Shown: piece by piece, positions 24,616-32,656 of the stretch
Layout: the number at the start of each line of letters is the position of its first letter
Position numbering within the stretch: position 1 is the first letter of the stretch
From: Enterobacteriaceae bacterium B14
Lineage (GTDB): Bacteria; Pseudomonadota; Gammaproteobacteria; Enterobacterales; Enterobacteriaceae
Assembly: GCA_000307305.1 (NCBI GenBank)
Contig: DF158882.1
Coordinates: 1,877,498-1,921,427, forward strand
DNA: 43,930 bases
Direction: 5' to 3'
The notes under the pieces: model-generated
The model's input: only the letters and a program-made list of their open reading frames with translations
What the model was told of the DNA's origin: nothing
Database searches by the model: none
Position numbers and translations under genes: made by a program

Positions 24616-24632
24616 TATAGGATAAACCTATA
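24616..24632. promoter_or_regulatory. Dyad upstream of luxR, possible operator
   Basis: TATAGG-5 bases-CCTATA, about 45 bases upstream of the luxR ATG. It could be an autoregulatory operator or overlap the promoter. It does not match the classic EsaR box, so the assignment is weak. Confidence 0.3.
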
Positions 24633-24704
24633 CCTAAGTCTAACTGTCATCAGTGTTAGAAAAGCAATATACTTGTTGGGTTAGATAGAGATATAAAAAA
24701 TTAT

Positions 24705-24734
24705 AAAAAAAATCCTGACCCGTTTAGGGTCAGG
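24705..24734 (-). terminator. Rho-independent terminator of the ArcZ-like RNA
   Basis: Stem CCTGACCC/GGGTCAGG with a 5-base loop, followed on the minus strand by A and eight T (24705-24712). No protein gene lies upstream on that strand within 14 kb without its own terminator nearby, so it must serve a local transcript. Confidence 0.85.
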
Positions 24735-24849
24735 TTGCCATTTGGCCAACACCAGGGAAACTTTTCATAGTTAATGTTACTACAGCCAAGATCCTTCTTA
24801 CTCTTCCCCAAGATGTAAAAGAAGGGTCACGGCTGACTTATATAGAATC
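24705..24849 (-). ncRNA. Candidate ArcZ-like Hfq-dependent small RNA
   Basis: On the minus strand a 16-base block TTTCCCTGGTGTTGGC (24745-24760) equals, as I recall it, the conserved pairing core of the enterobacterial small RNA ArcZ. As in ArcZ it is followed by a short hairpin (GTTG-GCC/GGCAAC) and a terminator with an eight-base T-run, and preceded by a longer structured 5' part closed by CAGCC/GGCTG with an inner hairpin around a GGGG loop (about 24785-24830). A TATAAT lies upstream at 24856-24861. Total length about 145 bases against about 120 for ArcZ. The normal ArcZ gene lies by arcB, which is not here, so this would be a second, relocated copy. 5' end is a guess. Confidence 0.65.
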
Positions 24850-24855
24850 CAGGTA

Positions 24856-24861
24856 ATTATA
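24856..24861 (-). promoter_or_regulatory. Candidate -10 box of the ArcZ-like RNA
   Basis: A perfect TATAAT on the minus strand, preceded directly by GTG. No good -35 box at 17 bases. Transcription would begin near 24849. Confidence 0.4.
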
Positions 24862-25625
24862 CACCCCTATGTTTAACCATTCTAGCCATAGTTAACATCT
24901 ATTCTTTTTATCTTTTATTTATCCTACTAAATCGTTGCATGTTTATGTGTACTTTCTTAGTGAAAATGCATTGCACATCAGTACAGTAGAGATAGCTAGT
25001 CGAGATATTATTGGTGGGCAATCAATTAATTTCATCACTATAAGCTACCACTTTCCATTTTGCCGACAGTAGGAAAAACAGAGATTAATCTTATATTATC
25101 TATTTTTAATAAATAGAAACACTCTTATTTCTTCTAATCTTAACTGCATGATAAAAATAAATTTTCAGTCACCTTGGAATTCGAACACACCGTTTCTTAC
25201 CCGAATTTTTAATCAGTAAATAAAGACTTGCGTCTCATATTAATATGAAAATATACATTAAATTATCTTATTTGTTTAAATGTAACACCTCCTTATTACA
25301 ACATGCTCTTATTCTGAAAACACCTCAAGTCTAAGCATGTAATATGCTAATAAATTACAGAGATAAAATATTACTGCTTCAATCCTGTTAGCTCTTCTAT
25401 AACTGAAATATTAGAGTTTTCAGAGGAAAAATAGCCAACAAGCCCTATCATATGCAGTATTATTTCAAAACCACAGTACGGCAGCTATAGTCGGCTACTA
25501 TGCCCAAAACAGAGATAGGTTCACCGTACCTTTCCAACCTTGCTTTTCATCACCAAAAAGGCTATCTGTCCCCCTATCGTGGAAGCTACTCTATTTAGAT
25601 ATCACTCGATCAATAAGGACCTAAA
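24862..25625. other. Long AT-rich intergenic stretch before the ankyrin gene
   Basis: About 760 bases with no frame of coding character on either strand and no strong hairpin. Probably regulatory sequence plus decayed DNA. The last 100 bases should hold the promoter of the ankyrin gene. Confidence 0.5.
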
Positions 25626-26231
25626 ATGTCGGATAACAAAGTGTTGATGGCTTATTTCCAAGCAGCGGCAGAGGGCAATATAAACGCCATTCAATCATTT
25701 TTAGAGCAGAACATTGATATCAATATCGCTAACCGCCAAGGTAGAACAGCCATTGTTCTTGCCAGTTTAAATAAGCACTATGCTCTGGTTGAATATTTAA
25801 TTGCTGCCGGTGCCGATATTAATCATCAAGATGAAACCTGCTTTAATCCCTTCCTAATCGCCTGCTTAAACAATGACCTTAAACTGCTTAGAATCATGAT
25901 AGCGGCTAAAGCCGATTTAACTCGTTTAACACGCTTTGGCGGTGTCGGTATCACACCTGCCAGCGAGAAAGGATATGTTGATATTGTGCGCGAGCTGCTG
26001 GATACAACAATAATCAATGTCAATCACACTAACTTCGTTGGCTGGACACCGCTACTAGAAGCTATCGTATTAAACGATGGCGGCACTACGCAGCAGCAAA
26101 TTATCAAGATGTTGTTGGATAACGGTGCGAATCCACATATGACAGATAAATATGGCAAGACACCATTGCAGCTAGCAAAAGAAAAAGGCTATAGCAAAAT
26201 AGCGGATTTATTAATTGCGGCAGGGGCATAA
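25626..26231 (+). CDS. Ankyrin-repeat protein
   Basis: A 201-aa protein consisting of about five to six ankyrin repeats. Clear units include ANRQGRTAIVLASLNKHYALV, LIAAGADINHQDETCFNPFL and TPLQLAKEKGYSKIADLLIA. There is no signal peptide or membrane segment, so it is probably a cytosolic binding protein. AAGGA precedes the ATG. It stands alone, facing the Bap-like gene with a terminator hairpin between. Ankyrin proteins near T6SS or toxin genes are sometimes immunity proteins, but no partner is beside it; the role is open. Confidence 0.85.
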   Translation: MSDNKVLMAYFQAAAEGNINAIQSFLEQNIDINIANRQGRTAIVLASLNKHYALVEYLIAAGADINHQDETCFNPFLIACLNNDLKLLRIMIAAKADLTRLTRFGGVGITPASEKGYVDIVRELLDTTIINVNHTNFVGWTPLLEAIVLNDGGTTQQQIIKMLLDNGANPHMTDKYGKTPLQLAKEKGYSKIADLLIAAGA

Positions 26232-26284
26232 TCGTAAAAAGAGGATTGAGACGGGAGAGTATTACCTGAAATACCTATTGATAG

Positions 26285-26325
26285 CTCACTCTGGCTTTCA
26301 TTGTTTACTGAAAAGCCAGAGTGAG
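26285..26325. terminator. Terminator between the ankyrin gene and the convergent Ig-repeat gene
   Basis: A 14-bp perfect stem, CTCACTCTGGCTTT and its complement, with a 13-base loop. It sits 53 bases after the ankyrin stop and 11 bases after the Ig-repeat gene stop on the other strand, so it can serve both, though T-runs are weak. Confidence 0.65.
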
Positions 26326-26336
26326 TCTAAACGCAA

Positions 26337-28820
26337 TTACATCATATCGGTGTGAACACGCTCTTCAACCAACAAGTCAGCAGAACTGCTAACCACGGCA
26401 TGGCTTTGGTATGCCGCAACAGCACTACTGTCGACGAGTGTAGCCTGAGACGCTTCAGGCACAGCCTGAGAAACAGAACTATCAACTGCAGCCTTAATGC
26501 TATGGCTATTATTCAGAAGAATCTCAGTTTCACCAACATGCAGTATATCCGCCAGCGCAATCTTGAACGCTGTTTTGGTTAATGCATTATCCCCGTCATC
26601 CGCGCTCTTCAAGACAAGATCGCCAGAATCCGTTACTAAGCTTTTCACTGATGGTGAAATGATATGGCCATCCGTTGGGTCGATATCATCGCTAAGGCTT
26701 GCTGACGTCTGAAGCGCAGTCTTCACAGTAAAGGTAAACACTGTCGACGCAGTACCCGTATTACCTGCTTTGTCTGTTTCAACGACCGTTAGATTATAAA
26801 CGCCAGTAGCAAGAGGTGTTTTAGGAACAAATGTCCAGTTGCCCGTCGCATCAACAATGGCATTACCTACTTCAGCTGTGCCATTCATAATGGAGATCTC
26901 ATTTCCTGGCTCACCTTTGCCGCTAATTTCAGGGCGAGTATCCGTGGTAGAACCATTATTAGGAATAGCCGTTGCCGTACCAGAACTAAAGTCACTCATT
27001 GAGAAAACGCCTGAGTTAACAGGTGCTTTGGTATCAACGGTAAACTCAAATACGCTGGAAACCAAACTACTATTGCCTGCACGATCGGTTTCAATCGTGG
27101 TTATCTTATACGTACCATCGGCCAATGCGGTCGTTGGTGTAAAGCTCCAGTTGCCATCTTTATCAACCGTCACTTTGCCTAGCTCCGCATCACCGTTTTT
27201 CAGAACAACGGTATTCCCTACTTCACCCTTGCCTGACAGCAGAGGCGTTGAATCATCAGTAACACCACCGCTTGCGATAGAGCCTGTCTTGGTGCCAACA
27301 TCATCTGTAAGAGAAGCAACTCCAGTACTATTTGGAACACTCGTATCAACAACAAACTCTATTGCTGCAGATGCCTTACTAGTGTTACCACCCTTATCTG
27401 TTTCCGTTATCGTGATACTGTGAGAACTCTGAGTTAGAGGATCTGTTGGTGTAAATGACCAGTTGCCGTCTTTATCAACCGTCACTTTACCTAGAACGAC
27501 AGTACCATTTTTAATGGTAATCGTGTTGCCAACTTCACCAGTACCGGAGAAAACAGGCTTGTTATCGTTGGTAACATCGCCGCTCTTAAGAGCGCCAGTC
27601 ACACTACCCACATTATCAACGATAGTAAAACCAGTAGGCTGGCTAGGTGCAACAGTATCAACAGTAAAATCAAATGTGGCAGACAGATCGCTGGTGTTAC
27701 CTGCTGGGTCTCTCTCTTTTGCCGTAAACTGATACTTACCGTCTTTCAGATCAGCGGTTAATGTATAGGTCCATTTACCGTCAGTGCCGATAATGACCTT
27801 ACCTTGCTCTTTGTCATCAATATAAATAATGACAGTGTTACCCGCAGTTCCCGTCCCTTGGAATTCAGGGCGAGTATCGTCTGTGGTACCACCATTAGAG
27901 ATAGTCCCTGTAATAGTACCGACATCATCAATGATGCCACTAAGAACTGGCTTGTCTGGTACTGTGGTATCAACCACAAAGGTAAACTCAGCCGAAGCCG
28001 CGCTTGAACCCGCACTGTTAGATTGGACTGCCGTGATCTTGTAGGTAGCATCGGTTAACGCAGTGGTAGGCGTAAAGCTCCATGTTCCATCTGCCGCTAC
28101 TTTTGTCGTCCCTAAAGACGTGGTGCCGTTATAGATAGTGACGGTTGCACTGGCTTCACCAGTACCTGTAATAGTAGGTTTTGAGTCATCAGTAACCTGA
28201 CCAGCGGAAAGAGTACCAGTGACAAGACCTACATCGTCAGTCACCGCTTTAATTACCGCTTTTTCTGGAATGGCTACATTAGAAGAAGAGGATTTTTTAC
28301 CATCGCTTTTATTATTGTCATAAATGGCATAACCAATCCCACCAACAGCAATAGCGGCACCCGCAGCATACCAAGGCCATAACTCCGGCAAGTCATAGCT
28401 GTCAGCAACTGAAAGCTCAGGGAATAAGAATTCACCAGACCCTTGCGGCACACCACCCATTGAGACTGGCACAGTAGCGCCATCGTTAATTTGGTAGTTT
28501 TCAACGGAAGAGCCATCAGAAACCACATATGTATAGAGCTGGCCATCGTCAGCCATACCCATAATAGGAACGTCTTCACCTAACGTATAATAGTCTTTCA
28601 CAATGATGGAAGGTTGCTTCTCATCATTGAAGATAACATTGAGGTCATTACCACTCTTTTGTAGAGCAACACCTTCTGGACCGTAGTTATCGCTTTTATT
28701 TTTGAGCACATATTTAGCGCCAGGTCTCATAACGATGTAGATAGGCTCGCTCGTGTTTAAAGACACGACTTGAGAAGCCCCGACACCCGTATTTACGAGT
28801 AGATTTGCTTTGTTCGTCAT
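26337..28820 (-). CDS. Bap-like surface protein with five Ig-like repeats
   Basis: An 827-aa repetitive protein of the BapA type. The first about 130 residues resemble the BapA prefix domain (SEPIYIVMRPGAKYVLKN, ENYQINDGATVPVSMGG). A hydrophobic segment WYAAGAAIAVGGIGYAIYD follows (about 153-171), then a Ser/Lys linker. Five Ig-like repeats of about 100 aa follow, each with DDVG...G, GTGE-GNTV and DGTWSFTPTTAL blocks. The last about 120 residues hold ALADILHVGETEILLNN, seen near the end of type I secreted adhesins. It is far shorter than usual Bap proteins (thousands of residues) and has no secretion genes beside it. It may be a contracted adhesin. Recombination between repeats could explain its size. 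Confidence 0.82.
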   Translation of the reverse strand: MTNKANLLVNTGVGASQVVSLNTSEPIYIVMRPGAKYVLKNKSDNYGPEGVALQKSGNDLNVIFNDEKQPSIIVKDYYTLGEDVPIMGMADDGQLYTYVVSDGSSVENYQINDGATVPVSMGGVPQGSGEFLFPELSVADSYDLPELWPWYAAGAAIAVGGIGYAIYDNNKSDGKKSSSSNVAIPEKAVIKAVTDDVGLVTGTLSAGQVTDDSKPTITGTGEASATVTIYNGTTSLGTTKVAADGTWSFTPTTALTDATYKITAVQSNSAGSSAASAEFTFVVDTTVPDKPVLSGIIDDVGTITGTISNGGTTDDTRPEFQGTGTAGNTVIIYIDDKEQGKVIIGTDGKWTYTLTADLKDGKYQFTAKERDPAGNTSDLSATFDFTVDTVAPSQPTGFTIVDNVGSVTGALKSGDVTNDNKPVFSGTGEVGNTITIKNGTVVLGKVTVDKDGNWSFTPTDPLTQSSHSITITETDKGGNTSKASAAIEFVVDTSVPNSTGVASLTDDVGTKTGSIASGGVTDDSTPLLSGKGEVGNTVVLKNGDAELGKVTVDKDGNWSFTPTTALADGTYKITTIETDRAGNSSLVSSVFEFTVDTKAPVNSGVFSMSDFSSGTATAIPNNGSTTDTRPEISGKGEPGNEISIMNGTAEVGNAIVDATGNWTFVPKTPLATGVYNLTVVETDKAGNTGTASTVFTFTVKTALQTSASLSDDIDPTDGHIISPSVKSLVTDSGDLVLKSADDGDNALTKTAFKIALADILHVGETEILLNNSHSIKAAVDSSVSQAVPEASQATLVDSSAVAAYQSHAVVSSSADLLVEERVHTDMM

Positions 28821-28903
28821 ATAAAATAACTCCGTTACTCTTACTTCAATCCATTTACGAATGCACTTTTAGATGTTGTTCTAAAAAGCGCAGCAATATT
28901 ATG

Positions 28904-28921
28904 TTTGGCGCTATTGCCAAA
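28904..28921. promoter_or_regulatory. Dyad TTTGGC-N6-GCCAAA upstream of the Ig-repeat gene
   Basis: A perfect 6-bp dyad with 6-base spacer, 84 bases before the start codon, where a repressor or activator could act. No regulator is assigned. Confidence 0.35.
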
Positions 28922-29278
28922 TAGTGGTACCAGGCTATATGCCGATATATCGATGTACTAACACGTTCTCTTTTAGAGATGTGAGTTAAACCACAAAAAT
29001 AGTTCTAATTATCCAAGAAAAATCCCACTATCGGCAGAAACAGACAGCAAATAGGAACATTCTTAATACACAATAGAAATCTGGCAATGATGGTAGTAGA
29101 TTATCCGATAATTGTAAACAATGTTTAACGATGACCAATTATTATAACAAATTGATTTTTATGGGTTTAAAAAACTCATCTTTGAAATAGCTAAAAAGCT
29201 TAAATGAACGAAATACATGATGCATTGTGCTTCATAGACAACGCCATATTTCTATACATTCTTCTTTACTTACACTAC

Positions 29279-29308
29279 CCCAAATATAAGATTAATCTTA
29301 TATTTGGG
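29279..29308. repeat. Perfect 30-bp palindrome
   Basis: CCCAAATATAAGATT followed directly by its exact complement, no spacer. No T-run on either side. It could extrude as a cruciform, serve as a symmetrical protein site, or be a scar of a mobile element. Confidence 0.6.
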
Positions 29309-29332
29309 CGTCTAAAATAACTACCTATCAAA

Positions 29333-29364
29333 AAGCCAGGTTTATCCCAAGATAAATTTGGCTT
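29333..29364 (-). terminator. Terminator of the DoxX gene
   Basis: Two 6-bp stems, AAGCCA/TGGCTT and TTTATC/GATAAA, with an internal 2x2 loop, then TTTTT on the minus strand. It begins 5 bases past the DoxX stop. Confidence 0.75.
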
Positions 29365-29368
29365 AATT

Positions 29369-29857
29369 TTATGCAGACTTCATTAGATTAAACCGCTTCT
29401 CAATCCAACGATCTACCGCATAATTTAATCGTGGAGCCGTGATAAGAAGTAAAGCCATTAAGATATAACCCGCTTCCGGCAAATACAGCACCCAGTCATA
29501 ATACTTGGCTATATTTAAATTAGCAGGGCTCTTAGCTAACCCATCCGTCAATAATGCTACGACAGAGATAATCAACAGTAAAAGCGCAGTTATCCGAGTC
29601 CCTAACCCTATTGCTAAGAAAAAGCCGCCAATAAATTCGACGAGAGGAACAAAATAAGCATTAAACTCTGGGAAAGGAATTCCGACATGTTTTAGTGTTT
29701 CCAACATAACTTGATGCTGATTTGCCTCAAACACTTTATAAAAACCGGATATCGAAAAAAACAGGCCAAGATTCACACGAATAAAAATAAGAATAGCACC
29801 AAAAAACATGACAATCCGCGAACAAAAAGAGAAATAGAGTGCAATTAACGCTTGCAT
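29369..29857 (-). CDS. DoxX-family membrane protein
   Basis: DoxX/DoxD-family protein (162 aa) with four membrane segments. Family marks are LFFSISGFYKVFEANQHQ near the first helix, VGIPFPEFNAYFVPLVEFIGG and the glycine-rich GFFLAIGLGTRITA. AGGTGG stands 4 bases before the ATG at 29857; upstream in-frame codons are unsupported. DoxX proteins are loosely tied to redox reactions and respiratory quinones; precise role unknown. It lies downstream of a small membrane protein and the lipid operon on the same strand and may be co-transcribed. Confidence 0.85.
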   Translation of the reverse strand: MQALIALYFSFCSRIVMFFGAILIFIRVNLGLFFSISGFYKVFEANQHQVMLETLKHVGIPFPEFNAYFVPLVEFIGGFFLAIGLGTRITALLLLIISVVALLTDGLAKSPANLNIAKYYDWVLYLPEAGYILMALLLITAPRLNYAVDRWIEKRFNLMKSA

Positions 29858-29975
29858 ATAACCACCTGAAAATAAATATAATTTCTCTGATGCAAAGCAC
29901 ATTCTTCATGAATGCATCAATATGACGGCCCACGGCATACGCCATGTGCAAAATGAACATTTCAGAGTGTGGTGG

Positions 29976-30335
29976 TTATTCGCGAAAGACACACAGCCGC
30001 AAATGTAGCCTAAGGCGGGGAACAAACGTTTGTGGTTCGATAAAAGAGAGATAGCGCGAGAGTAAGCACATGAGTGCCAGAACAAGTAAGACTATCTCGA
30101 TAGTAAACAGCTGAATGTCAGATAATGCGTGCAGTACGCTGGAAAATACGGACTTTTCGGCGAGAGAGCACGGCGTATCATCGCCAGATACCACTTGCTC
30201 AGGCTGAGCTAACAACGCCGTTGCATTTACTGAGGGGGCAGAGAATAGAGCCAAAGAGGTACGCGGCAGCATACATGTGAAAATAATGACACATGCTAGA
30301 AACAGAAAGCTTTTTGCCAGCGTTTTCCGAGCCAT
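29976..30335 (-). CDS. Small exported or membrane protein, unknown
   Basis: A 119-aa protein. Residues 1-30 look like a signal peptide (MARKTLAKSFLFLACVII, then LPRTSLA). A second hydrophobic stretch lies at about 78-97 (IEIVLLVLALMCLLSRY), followed by an Arg-rich tail. I do not recognise the family. It stands between the desaturases and DoxX, same strand, with gaps of about 92 and 118 bases, so it may belong to the same transcript. Confidence 0.55.
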   Translation of the reverse strand: MARKTLAKSFLFLACVIIFTCMLPRTSLALFSAPSVNATALLAQPEQVVSGDDTPCSLAEKSVFSSVLHALSDIQLFTIEIVLLVLALMCLLSRYLSFIEPQTFVPRLRLHLRLCVFRE

Positions 30336-30427
30336 ACATTCCCCGAGTAAAAGAAGGCCCCATCATAATGGCTCACTGAGGAACATCAAGAACTCATTAA
30401 GAGCTTTAAAATTATTTACACTAGCAT

Positions 30428-31549
30428 CTAGTCGCTGTTCGGTTTCTTCCGCCATAAACCGCTACCCATCCCCATATCCTTAAGAAAACGTTGCTGTGAT
30501 GCTAGCAACTCACTAAGGCTCAAAGAGTGATACTCCATACCATGTTTAGCCACTGTATCCGCAATAATCTGTGCTAATGCAGGATAGTGTCGATGGCTCC
30601 AATTAGGGAATAAATGGTGGGTAAGGTGAAGGTTAATGCCACCAAGCCAGTAGCCGAACCAGCGTGGGGTGGTATACCAATCGAAAGAGGTACTAAATAC
30701 ATGGTAATACCAACCATGTGGTAATCCCCCCTCCTCTGGTGCTTGATAAAACTTTGCCTTTGCCCAATGCGTTCCTAAAATCAGCATGACGAAAAGAAAC
30801 GAAGAAAACATTTGGCTTAGCAGATAAACCAGCAATACCGTCCCCCAACCTATCCCCATTGACTGGCAGATGGCAATTGGGATGACCAATGCTATCAACA
30901 CATGCATCAGCTTAGTGAATAAAAAAATACCCCAACCTTGGGCTCCCGAACGCGACATTTTATGCGCAACTCGCGTCATACCCGCTCGGTCTTGCCAATC
31001 AAATACCCAGATAATATAAGGAAAGGTCATCGCAGCGACTAACGGCCAATAAAAGCGCTGCATCCGCATAAAAGGCTTCCAACGCTGGAAAGGCGTTTGT
31101 CGTAGCACGCCATTCTCTTCAATATCTAAATCATATCCTTCCACGTTGATGTGCGCATGGTGGAAAATCACGTGTCTCACACGCCAACAATCGGGATCTA
31201 ACCCCAAAGGGACAGTAATCAGGCGGTTCAATAAACGGTTTGCCCATGCCTGTTTGAAGAAAGCGTTATGTGATGCATCATGTACCGCATTGATTGCCAG
31301 AAACATACTGCTGACAATAAAAACAGCATAGCTAAGAGCAAATAGCCACGCGTTCTGCTGCCATAGGCTTACCCAATAAGCACCGCCGCATATCACGATG
31401 ATCAGCAGCATCTTCGCTATCATCCAACCATCGGCAAAGCGATGATCACCACGCTCGTTTAGGTACTCTCTGGCGGCCTGAGTTAATGCTTTATGCAGGG
31501 CCAGATCATCTCGCTGGCGATAGCTTAAAGGGCTTAGAGGCTCAGGCAT
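30428..31549 (-). CDS. Membrane fatty-acid desaturase, copy 2
   Basis: A 373-aa membrane fatty-acid desaturase (PF00487 type), a di-iron enzyme that puts a double bond in, or hydroxylates, an acyl chain. All three histidine boxes are present: HDASHNAFF, RHVIFHHAHINVEGYD, and HLTHHLFPNWSHRHY near the C-terminus. Paired membrane segments flank the boxes. It is a clear paralog of the preceding gene: same length, same box sequences, and shared blocks such as WAKAKFYQAPEEG against WAEAKFYDVPESG. It begins immediately after the stop of that gene with no gap. Two desaturases suggest two positions are modified, or two substrates. Confidence 0.92.
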   Translation of the reverse strand: MPEPLSPLSYRQRDDLALHKALTQAAREYLNERGDHRFADGWMIAKMLLIIVICGGAYWVSLWQQNAWLFALSYAVFIVSSMFLAINAVHDASHNAFFKQAWANRLLNRLITVPLGLDPDCWRVRHVIFHHAHINVEGYDLDIEENGVLRQTPFQRWKPFMRMQRFYWPLVAAMTFPYIIWVFDWQDRAGMTRVAHKMSRSGAQGWGIFLFTKLMHVLIALVIPIAICQSMGIGWGTVLLVYLLSQMFSSFLFVMLILGTHWAKAKFYQAPEEGGLPHGWYYHVFSTSFDWYTTPRWFGYWLGGINLHLTHHLFPNWSHRHYPALAQIIADTVAKHGMEYHSLSLSELLASQQRFLKDMGMGSGLWRKKPNSD

Positions 31550-32656
31550 TTATGGCTCCGAATGATATGTGTCGCCGCGCCCCATCGATTTGAGAAACGC
31601 CTGCTGTAACTTAAATAGCTCGGTATAACTTACACAGCGATACGGCATCCCATACTCTACTGCACGCTTTTCTATTATCTTAGCTAATGCACGATAGTGA
31701 CGATGGTTCCAGTTAGGGAAAAGGTGGTGAGTGAGATGTAAATTCAAGCCGCCCAAAAAATAATAAAGAAAATCGGGGGAAGTATGCCAATCACACGACG
31801 TTGCAAAATTATGGTGGTACCACCCATGAGACAAAGTGCCAGATTCAGGAACATCATAAAACTTAGCCTCAGCCCAGTGCGTCCCCAGAATTAAAACGAC
31901 AACTATCAGTGATGAGAGCATTTGAGAAAAAAAGTAGATGAGCAGAACAGTTCCCCAACCAATACCATTGGCACCACACACCCAAATTGGAACAATCAAC
32001 ACCAGCGTAAAATGCAGGATTTTACTACCCAGAAAAATGCCCCAACCCTTCTTACCTTTTAGCACCGATTTATTAACCAGTGGTGTTTTCCCTAAACGGT
32101 CTGACCAATCAAACACCCAAGCAATATAAGGTAGAGACAGCGCGGCAATCAACGGCCAATAAAGGTGCTGATAGCGCATATAAGACCAATGACGCTGAAA
32201 AGGGGATTGACGTAGAAAGCCGTTCTCTTCTGTGTCGAGATCATAATGTTCAACATTGGCATAAAGATGATGAAACTCCGCATGCCGCACCCGCCAATAA
32301 TCAGGGTCAACTCCCATAGGGAGCGTCGCTACTCGGCTTAACAGACGGTTCGCCCACGCTCGCTTGAAAAACACATTATGCGAAGCATCGTGGTGCGCCG
32401 TAATATTCAGCAGCATAGAGAGCATGATAAAAACAAAATAGCTGCCCGCAAAAGCCAAAGCATGAGCCTGCATGAGGCTTAACAGATAGAAAACAATACT
32501 CAGCGCTAAGATAAAGCCTGTTCTCAATATCATATTGCGATCGGCAAAACGGTGATCGTTACGCTCGGCGAGATAGGATTGAGCATCACCCATGATAGCT
32601 CGATGAAAATCCCTATCTTCACTCTGAGCAAAACGCAAAGGGGGGAGCTTATCCAT
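31550..32656 (-). CDS. Membrane fatty-acid desaturase, copy 1
   Basis: A 368-aa paralog of the desaturase that follows. Histidine boxes: HHDASHNVFF (about 88-97), RHAEFHHLYANVEHYD (about 124-139) and HLTHHLFPNWNHRHY (about 305-320). Four to six membrane segments. The start codon overlaps the end of the hydroxylase gene by 8 bases. The C-terminal helix QQAFLKSMGRGD is shared with the other copy (QQRFLKDMGMGS). The electron donor is not encoded nearby. Confidence 0.92.
   Translation of the reverse strand: MDKLPPLRFAQSEDRDFHRAIMGDAQSYLAERNDHRFADRNMILRTGFILALSIVFYLLSLMQAHALAFAGSYFVFIMLSMLLNITAHHDASHNVFFKRAWANRLLSRVATLPMGVDPDYWRVRHAEFHHLYANVEHYDLDTEENGFLRQSPFQRHWSYMRYQHLYWPLIAALSLPYIAWVFDWSDRLGKTPLVNKSVLKGKKGWGIFLGSKILHFTLVLIVPIWVCGANGIGWGTVLLIYFFSQMLSSLIVVVLILGTHWAEAKFYDVPESGTLSHGWYHHNFATSCDWHTSPDFLYYFLGGLNLHLTHHLFPNWNHRHYRALAKIIEKRAVEYGMPYRCVSYTELFKLQQAFLKSMGRGDTYHSEP

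Larger units (their letters stand above)
28821..29332. other. Regulatory stretch upstream of the Ig-repeat gene
   Basis: No gene seen in about 510 bases. Two inverted repeats stand out and are listed separately: a TTTGGC/GCCAAA dyad and a 30-bp perfect palindrome. Confidence 0.5.

Noticed and set aside
26839-27423. A 194-codon plus-strand frame opposite the Ig-repeat gene
   Set aside because: It is rich in Ser, Thr, Pro and Val in a pattern mirroring the repeats of the opposite strand; a shadow.
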